Source: Paraphysomonas bandaiensis (lineage: Eukaryota > Chrysophyceae). From it: a stretch of DNA of 64,000 nucleotides. The DNA lies in contig CBFFRP010000182.1 of assembly GCA_965644295.1 (NCBI GenBank), positions 62,001-126,000 on the forward strand, in the 5' to 3' direction. This document shows positions 58,427 through 64,000 of the stretch, piece by piece; position 1 is the first letter of the stretch; the number at the start of each line of letters is the position of its first letter. A program made the position numbers and the translations under genes. A model generated the notes under the pieces. The model was not told the origin of the DNA and made no database searches. It saw only the letters and a list, made by a program, of their open reading frames with translations.

Positions 58427-58452
58427 TAGATCGCAACTACCATCCGCTACCA
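58387..58452 (+). pseudogene. Initiator tRNA-Met copy (positions ~10 to 3' CCA) joined to LTR end
   Basis: The plus strand reads GCGCAGAGGAAGCGTGTTGG, then GCCCATAACCC (CAT anticodon in a GGG/CCC anticodon stem, the initiator hallmark), AAAGGTCGGTAGATCGCAAC (T loop starting with A, also initiator-type) and TACCATCCGCTACCA. The 5' acceptor strand and positions 1-9 are missing, so no functional tRNA can form. The 3' CCA, which eukaryotic tRNA genes do not encode, is present and is followed at once by the complement of the LTR U5 end (AATAAAGAATCG). The intact element's primer-binding site TGGTAGCG pairs with this tRNA's 3' end. The simplest origin is a tRNA primer copied into DNA while still attached to minus-strand strong-stop cDNA. 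Confidence 0.88.
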
Positions 58453-59072
58453 AATAAAGAATCGATCTTTATAATAGTAAAACAATGTTGTGATTATTAG
58501 AGTGTAAGTAATGAACACGACAGAGTGAAAATTATAAATAACAATATAGAACATAACTATCATGCACAACGGAATAGTTAGAAGTATAACTGATAATGAC
58601 GACGTTATGATGATTTAATTCAGTTCATGATATATTTCATTGAACATTATAACTCACAGATACAATCTTGTTGTTGTCATCCCCGTATAGGAGGTTGGCT
58701 GTCATTGGAGTGAAAGCTTGGTTTGATAGTATACTGCTGTATATTGCACTATACTGCGGATGTATAGTATACAGGATATATACAGTGTAGACAGCCAGCT
58801 ACAGTAGGGTAACGGTATACCATTATACGGTGTATGATGACAATACTATGTAGGATATGTACAGTCCAATATGTACAGTGGATTGGTATAGAGTAAGGGC
58901 ATATATATGCCCAAGCAGTGAGCTGTAGGTGTAGTCTGTGATAGAAGATAGATTGGAATGCTATTTATTATTATCACAGATAACTTCTGATAAAACAAGT
59001 TAATAACACTATCGTTACTATCAACTTGTGGCTTGTTATTGCCTTACAACACTTGTATTAAGCTGAATCCTA
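58453..59072 (-). mobile_element. Family A (copia) LTR, minus orientation, interrupted by family B solo LTR
   Basis: 58453-58671 and 59052 to about 59072 together are the reverse complement of the LTR at 59455-59719, for example TTGTGATTATTAGAGTGTAA and CGTTATGATGATTTAATTCA. The 380-bp family B element at 58672-59051 splits it, with the 5-bp duplication CTTGT. Downstream of the LTR in its own sense the tRNA copy takes the place of the primer-binding site and gag. Confidence 0.8.
58672..59051. mobile_element. Solo-LTR-like element (family B), copy 2
   Basis: 380 bp, TGTTGTCATCC ... GCCTTACAACA, flanked by CTTGT on both sides (58667-58671, 59052-59056). It is the inverted counterpart of 2623-3011. 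Being nested inside the family A LTR, it inserted later than that LTR did. Confidence 0.82.
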
Positions 59073-59454
59073 ATACTTATTCACTTATCATATATTGACA
59101 ATCGCTACATCGTTTACATACTCTCAATTACCAATAATTATTACTAGATTTTAGATAAATACGATCTTTTACAGTCAAAGTATTTCAGTTTATATATAAC
59201 ATAATTTATACCATGTCATTAAGTGATGTACTACAGTTTTCAACTGCTGCATTCTTAAATCGAATTCATTACACTGGATTTTAATTGCTTACAAACAGCA
59301 AAAAATAATTGAAAATCAATGAATTGATACACAGCCCTGAAAGTTATACCATTTGAGTACATTTCAAATTGATAACAAACATTCATAGTACCAGTTACCG
59401 CGTTTTCTGCCGTCACACCTAATGATCATCATGAGCAAATAGTATTCGTATTGC
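59073..59454. other. Intergenic with LTR-like remnant
   Basis: About 380 bases between the two family A LTR copies. 59174-59320 (ACAGTCAAAGTATTTCAGTT ... GGATTTTAATTGCTTACAAA) resembles 22480-22640, an additional decayed LTR-like family. No gene. Confidence 0.45.
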
Positions 59455-59719
59455 TGCTTATTAGGATTCAGCTTAACACATGATTGTATCTGTGAGTTAT
59501 AATGTTCAATGAAATATACCATGAACTGAATTAGAGAGAGTATCTGTCGAAGATACGTGATCGTCATCATAACGTCGTCATTATCAGTTACACTTCTAAC
59601 TATTCCGTTGTGCATGATAGTACGTTCTATATTGTTATTCATAATTTTCACTCTATCGTGTTCATTACTTACACTCTAATAATCACAACATTGTTTTACT
59701 ATTATAAAGATCAATTCTT
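59455..59719 (+). mobile_element. 5' LTR (family A) of copia element
   Basis: About 265 bp, starting near TGCTTATTAGGATTCAGC and ending just before the primer-binding site at 59725. It shares long blocks with 45393-45630 and with the minus-strand copy 58453-59072. The start is approximate because the three copies differ in their first bases. The 3' LTR lies outside the window. Confidence 0.72.
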
Positions 59720-59724
59720 TATTT

Positions 59725-59734
59725 GGTAGCGAGA
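59725..59734 (+). other. Primer-binding site, initiator tRNA-Met
   Basis: TGGTAGCGAG directly follows the LTR. Its first eight bases are complementary to the 3' end CGCTACCA of the initiator tRNA-Met copy at 58387-58452. It overlaps the gag start codon by one base. Confidence 0.75.
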
Positions 59735-62700
59735 TGTCAGTTAAAGTTACAAGTTACGACTCAACCGACTCGGATTCGACAACCGACAAGCGAAAGGACT
59801 CAATGCCAAAATTCGATGCGAAGAACTTCTCCAGGTGGCAGAAGAAGTGCCGTGCATGGTTTTACAGAAAGCCCAAGATCGTTTATACTCTACAGAACGA
59901 TCACCCAATTGAGCCTGAAGCAGGAGAAAACTCAGATGACGAGGACTACCAGTATCGACTCGAACAGTATCAGGATGCGAAACGATATTATGATGAAGGT
60001 AATAACTACCTATGGTCAGTCATTGCAAGCTCTATCATTGGTCAGAATGAAGAGGCTGAAGGGATTTTGGAGAACGTCCCCGATGGAGACGGTAAAACCG
60101 CCTGGACGGACTTGCTCAACCACTTCAAAGAAAAAACGACTAACGATGTAATCACCGATCTGATTGGCCAGTTTCAGAGCATAAAAATCAAAAAAGGTCA
60201 GTCGATAATCAACTTTCTTGACGCTGTCGAAAAGCTCCGAAACAAGCTGATTAATTATGGTCATCGGATAAGTGACCAAGATCTCATATCACGCATTCGA
60301 CAAGGCCTGGTATCCAAAGAAAATATGACGTATCGTGAACTGGCGATCAACCTGCAGATGCACCCTATCGATGACTACAAAACACTCATACGCAGACTGC
60401 GCGGATTAGGAAGCTCGTCTGTCGGAATGCTCTTGTCAAGCAACGAAGAAACAAAAACCGACAGTATTCAGCTTGCAGCCTCAAAACCCCCATTTTCCCG
60501 AAATAAAGTGAATTCCAAGCGCAAAAAGGGGACATCTTTCAGAAACCGTTCCAATAAACCGAAACATGACAAGAGAGCTGACAAGGACATTAAGTGTTTC
60601 CGATGCGATGGAAAAGGACACATCGCTTCAGAATGCAAACACTCATGGGAAAGAATCCAACAGATGAAGAATTCCTCTGGAAACAAATCAACCAGTAGGA
60701 AATTCAAAAAAGTTAGATTCCAGACCCACCAGAGCACTGAAAACGACGACTCCGACCAGTTTGCAGATTATGAAGACAGTGGTCCATTACAACAGAAAGG
60801 ACGAGACTTCGGAGGAGTCGGATATCCAACAAACGACGAAACGAACTTCGTTTTTGATCAAGAAGCCGGAATGGGGACCCTTGATTCTGGCTGCACAGTC
60901 TCCATCACACCTGAAGCCGGATACATCACCAATTATGAGGAATGCCTCACCGACATTCAAACAGCTAAGTCAGGATCAACTATGACCTCTTCAGGACATG
61001 GAAGACTTGGTATTATCCCCAAGTGCAAGCACGTGGACCATGCTTCAAGGACACTCGTGTCCATCAGCCAATTAGATGACCTAGGGTATAAAATCTTGTT
61101 CGGAAACCAATCAGTTGAGATATATAAAGATGAAATACTGCTATCAAAGGGTAAGAGAGTTGGAGGCCTATATGAAATTCCGTTAACAGACCTCGGTACT
61201 CCTATTGACGAATCCCACCTTGCTTCAACTGCTTCAGGCCCACTCGCAACCCTAGCACATAAGAGATTGGCACATTCTTCAATTGGACTCATACAGAAAG
61301 CTGTACAGTCAAAATTAGTAACGGGTATTAAGTTAACGAAGTCGGAGATGAATGCTACTTCTTTACCAGGTGGCCTATGTGATGGTTGTGCTAGTGGTAA
61401 ATCTCATCGCCGAAAACATAGACACGCTATCAGACAAATGCTGCTCAAGCGTGTAAGAAGAGCGAATGAGCTGGGGGAGCTAGTAGTAGCCGATTTTTCT
61501 GGACCTCATGCACCAGAGGCAATCATTACTGGCAACCGTTACATACTCGGGATGACTGATGTAGCTTCCAGACACCAATGGGACTCCTACGGACCAACGA
61601 GAGATGAAGATTTTGTCATCCAATCCATCCAGAAAGTTGTTATGTATCTACATAGTAAAGGCAAACGCCTACAACATTATCATGCGGATGGCGGGAAGGA
61701 ACTGGTATCAAAAAAAGTTCTAGAGTATCTTCAATCAATAGGGGCTACATGGACTTTCAACTCCCCGTATACCCCTGAGGATAACCCATTCCAAGAGCGA
61801 TCATGGCGGACAACTAAAGAACGAGCACTCAGCAGCCTTATCGACTCTGGACTCCCACCGAATTTCTGGGAACAAGCCTCAAGGGCGACAATACACATCA
61901 AGAACAGGTTACCGTGTCAAACAGCTAAAGGATTTATGTCCCCACTCCAATTCATCGAAAACGAAATACCAGACTTGAGTTATGCCAGAATATGGGGATG
62001 TAAATGCTTTGTGAATATCGATTCCAGTCTCCGAAAGAACAACTGGGACAGACATAGCTGGCCTGGGTATTTTATGGGCTATCGAGAGGATGGTCCTGGA
62101 TATATAGCCTTTGTTCCCGCATTAAGAGATTTTGTTATATCAGGACATGTATTTTTCAACGAATGTGTTCCACCAGCGGATAAGAGATATTTTAAGGAGA
62201 TAAATGAGATCTTCAGGGAGAATGAGACCACCAGGACAGTAGAAAGTTTCAAATATCTCATAGGTCTAGCTCATGTAGATCCAGACGATGGATTAACATA
62301 TGTAACGACTCAAATAAAGCTCAGAAAAGGATTAATCGCAGCGTATCGTGGTCTAGTGGACGACAGCGGTGACACTACACGACTAATCCAGCTCGACGAC
62401 CCCATTCATGCTGCAGACGTCGAAAAGTACACTGAAGAATACATAGAACTCAAAGCAGTTGGTCTCAAATGTATTACGTCTCGATCGAAAACCCCAATAC
62501 ATAAATCCAGCAAATCAGATCAAAACCCCGATACAGTTATTGGATCTCCAGCGCCAGCCGCTACTTCCAGGGGGAGTGGCGAGAATCTCAGACATCATGA
62601 TGCCGCGCAGGAGAGAATCAGCAGCCATCGGTGTGAACCTACCCACTCCGATGCAAAGATAGCGAAGACTCGCCCTCCGAAACAATTCAATGGGAATCTA

Positions 62701-64000
62701 GTGCCGAATCCGGCACCACACGGTCAAGTGGATCGTGTGCACCAGCGTATGGCCAAACGCGGTAACAAGTCTGCTGATTCATCGGGAGATTGGGAAAATC
62801 AGGGTACACCTGAAGGGCCAAGTAAGGTCCGTGCTACAGCAAAACAACAATTTTTAGCTGGTAAAAAGAGTGTTCTCCGAAGCAGGAGAATGGCCAGGAA
62901 ACGGGTAATTGTAAATATACATAAACTTGGTGATGGTGTATATACATGTGATGTAAATGCTAAACATGTAGCTAATCATATGGCACATGACACACAATGT
63001 ATATCAAAATTACATACAAACAATATTGATATTGTTATGCATGCTATCAGTAATTGCGATGACATTGACGAGCTAACCGATACACCAAAGAGTGTTCAAG
63101 ATGCTATTTCAGGTAAATATAAACAGCAGTGGATCGATGCTATCAATAGAGAAATATCCACTCTTCAGAGGAAAGGGTGCTGGAGATACACTGCGTTACC
63201 ACCTGGAGCAAGAGCCATAAAGGGGAAACTCATATTCAAAATAAAAAGAAAACAGAATGATATCAAATTCAAGGCTCGACTAGTCGCACAGGGTTTTACT
63301 CAAATCCAAGGCATCGATTACAATGATACATACAGCCCCGTCGCGAAGGCTACATCACTACGTACAATTATTGCCCTTTCGACTATTATGAAACTCAAAT
63401 TGCACCAAATCGATTTCACAACTGCGTACATCAATGCTGACCTCGAAGAGGACATATACATGCATCCCCCTCCTGGCATGGACGTCCCTGACGGAAAAGT
63501 CCTCAAACTGATGAAAAGCATCTACGGTCTAAAGCAAGCAGGTCTTAACTGGTATAAGTGCTGTACAAATTTTATGCTAGATATGGGTTTCACCAGACTA
63601 ATATCTGACCCGTGTATATTCAAAAAGCAGATTAATGGCAGGATTATGCTAATAGCCATGTATGTGGATGATATTATTATAGCATCTACATCCGACACTG
63701 ATATCCAACAATTCAAAGACCATTTATCCAAAAAGTTCGAAATTACGGATCTCGGACTCCTAGACTATTACTTGGGCATCTCCATTCATCAAGATTTTGA
63801 CAAAAATATCACAACTCTCAGTCAGGAGCAATATGTCAGAAAACTACTTGACAAATTCAACATGTCCGACAGTAAACCCATGTCAACACCTATGTTACTG
63901 TCTTTCAACTATGATTTACATGAATACAATCATCTTTCAGAGTCAAATCAAAGTTATGTTCAGAATTTCCCTTACAAGGAGCTCATAGGTTCCCTGATGT
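59734..64000 (+). CDS. Ty1/copia gag-pol polyprotein, open to window end
   Basis: One frame without a stop from the ATG at 59734 to the end (1422 codons so far). Gag: MPKFDAKNFSRWQKKCRAWF, with zinc knuckle CFRCDGKGHIASEC (about 289-302). Protease: GTLDSGCTVSITP. Integrase: HKRLAHSS...CDGCASGKSH zinc site, then the catalytic triad in VVADFSGPHAP, YHADGGKELVSKKV and TPEDNPFQERSWRTTKE. Reverse transcriptase: FKARLVAQGFTQIQGIDYND, LHQIDFTTAYINADLEEDIY, KSIYGLKQAGLNWYK and catalytic MYVDDIIIAS. The order protease-integrase-RT defines Ty1/copia. RNase H would follow outside the window. Gag and pol share one frame, with no shift needed. The complete absence of stops indicates a young, possibly active copy. 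Confidence 0.95.
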   Translation, partial: MSVKVTSYDSTDSDSTTDKRKDSMPKFDAKNFSRWQKKCRAWFYRKPKIVYTLQNDHPIEPEAGENSDDEDYQYRLEQYQDAKRYYDEGNNYLWSVIASSIIGQNEEAEGILENVPDGDGKTAWTDLLNHFKEKTTNDVITDLIGQFQSIKIKKGQSIINFLDAVEKLRNKLINYGHRISDQDLISRIRQGLVSKENMTYRELAINLQMHPIDDYKTLIRRLRGLGSSSVGMLLSSNEETKTDSIQLAASKPPFSRNKVNSKRKKGTSFRNRSNKPKHDKRADKDIKCFRCDGKGHIASECKHSWERIQQMKNSSGNKSTSRKFKKVRFQTHQSTENDDSDQFADYEDSGPLQQKGRDFGGVGYPTNDETNFVFDQEAGMGTLDSGCTVSITPEAGYITNYEECLTDIQTAKSGSTMTSSGHGRLGIIPKCKHVDHASRTLVSISQLDDLGYKILFGNQSVEIYKDEILLSKGKRVGGLYEIPLTDLGTPIDESHLASTASGPLATLAHKRLAHSSIGLIQKAVQSKLVTGIKLTKSEMNATSLPGGLCDGCASGKSHRRKHRHAIRQMLLKRVRRANELGELVVADFSGPHAPEAIITGNRYILGMTDVASRHQWDSYGPTRDEDFVIQSIQKVVMYLHSKGKRLQHYHADGGKELVSKKVLEYLQSIGATWTFNSPYTPEDNPFQERSWRTTKERALSSLIDSGLPPNFWEQASRATIHIKNRLPCQTAKGFMSPLQFIENEIPDLSYARIWGCKCFVNIDSSLRKNNWDRHSWPGYFMGYREDGPGYIAFVPALRDFVISGHVFFNECVPPADKRYFKEINEIFRENETTRTVESFKYLIGLAHVDPDDGLTYVTTQIKLRKGLIAAYRGLVDDSGDTTRLIQLDDPIHAADVEKYTEEYIELKAVGLKCITSRSKTPIHKSSKSDQNPDTVIGSPAPAATSRGSGENLRHHDAAQERISSHRCEPTHSDAKIAKTRPPKQFNGNLVPNPAPHGQVDRVHQRMAKRGNKSADSSGDWENQGTPEGPSKVRATAKQQFLAGKKSVLRSRRMARKRVIVNIHKLGDGVYTCDVNAKHVANHMAHDTQCISKLHTNNIDIVMHAISNCDDIDELTDTPKSVQDAISGKYKQQWIDAINREISTLQRKGCWRYTALPPGARAIKGKLIFKIKRKQNDIKFKARLVAQGFTQIQGIDYNDTYSPVAKATSLRTIIALSTIMKLKLHQIDFTTAYINADLEEDIYMHPPPGMDVPDGKVLKLMKSIYGLKQAGLNWYKCCTNFMLDMGFTRLISDPCIFKKQINGRIMLIAMYVDDIIIASTSDTDIQQFKDHLSKKFEITDLGLLDYYLGISIHQDFDKNITTLSQEQYVRKLLDKFNMSDSKPMSTPMLLSFNYDLHEYNHLSESNQSYVQNFPYKELIGSLM

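Noticed and set aside
58387-58452. A functional initiator tRNA-Met gene
   Set aside because: Positions 1-9 and the 5' acceptor strand are missing, CCA is encoded, and both sides are LTR sequence.
1-64000. CRISPR arrays, bacterial operons, ribosome-binding sites or terminators
   Set aside because: The window is eukaryotic (spliceosomal introns, eS12, Derlin, UFD1). No regularly spaced repeats or polycistronic layout are present.

Overview
The window is nuclear DNA of a unicellular eukaryote. It is AT-rich and compact, the genes carry short GT-AG introns (mostly 45-70 nt), and genes lie on both strands. The gene set is housekeeping plus signalling: UFD1, Derlin, ribosomal protein eS12, PRCC, an RMND1/DUF155 protein, a plant AVP2-type H+-pyrophosphatase, an IP3-receptor-like Ca2+ channel, GPCR-like proteins, a multi-CNB protein, a MOV10/SDE3-like helicase and Ty1/copia retrotransposons. 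This combination fits a SAR-type protist, possibly a stramenopile, but the lineage is an inference. Most gene models below were assembled by hand from reading frames and splice signals, and all exon phases were checked for continuity.

Layout. 1-19 kb: UFD1 (+), a 7TM protein (-), a core-2/I-branching glycosyltransferase-like gene (+), a second cAMP-receptor-like 7TM gene (-), RPS12 (-), a protein with four cyclic-nucleotide-binding domains and no kinase (+), a retroelement relic, an ACAT microsatellite and a Derlin gene (+). 19.3-22.9 kb: a graveyard of copia fragments, including a head-to-head inverted duplication of a reverse transcriptase piece. 23-31.7 kb: a 2909-aa IP3-receptor-like channel (-) with a complete voltage-sensor domain in the middle of its cytosolic region and a possible C2-like tail. 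33-51 kb: an NDK-like protein (-), an orphan 544-aa protein (+), another retro relic, a P-loop sulfotransferase-like gene (-), a 692-aa Gly-rich repeat protein (+), PRCC (-), a small piggyBac-type zinc-ribbon protein (+), RMND1-like (-) and a 13-exon type II H+-PPase (+). 52.7-54 kb: a 1.2 kb ACAT array. 54.1-57.8 kb: the MOV10/SDE3-like helicase. 58.3-64 kb: LTR remnants, a DNA copy of most of an initiator tRNA-Met joined to an LTR end, and a copia element whose gag-pol frame is open to the end of the window.

Themes. Ca2+ and cyclic-nucleotide signalling parts (IP3R-like channel, two 7TM receptors, CNB protein) and ER quality-control parts (UFD1, Derlin) occur in the same window. A helicase family known for restraining retroelements sits about 2 kb from an apparently intact copia element. 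The most unusual items are the voltage-sensor/IP3R fusion and the tRNA-primer/LTR junction.
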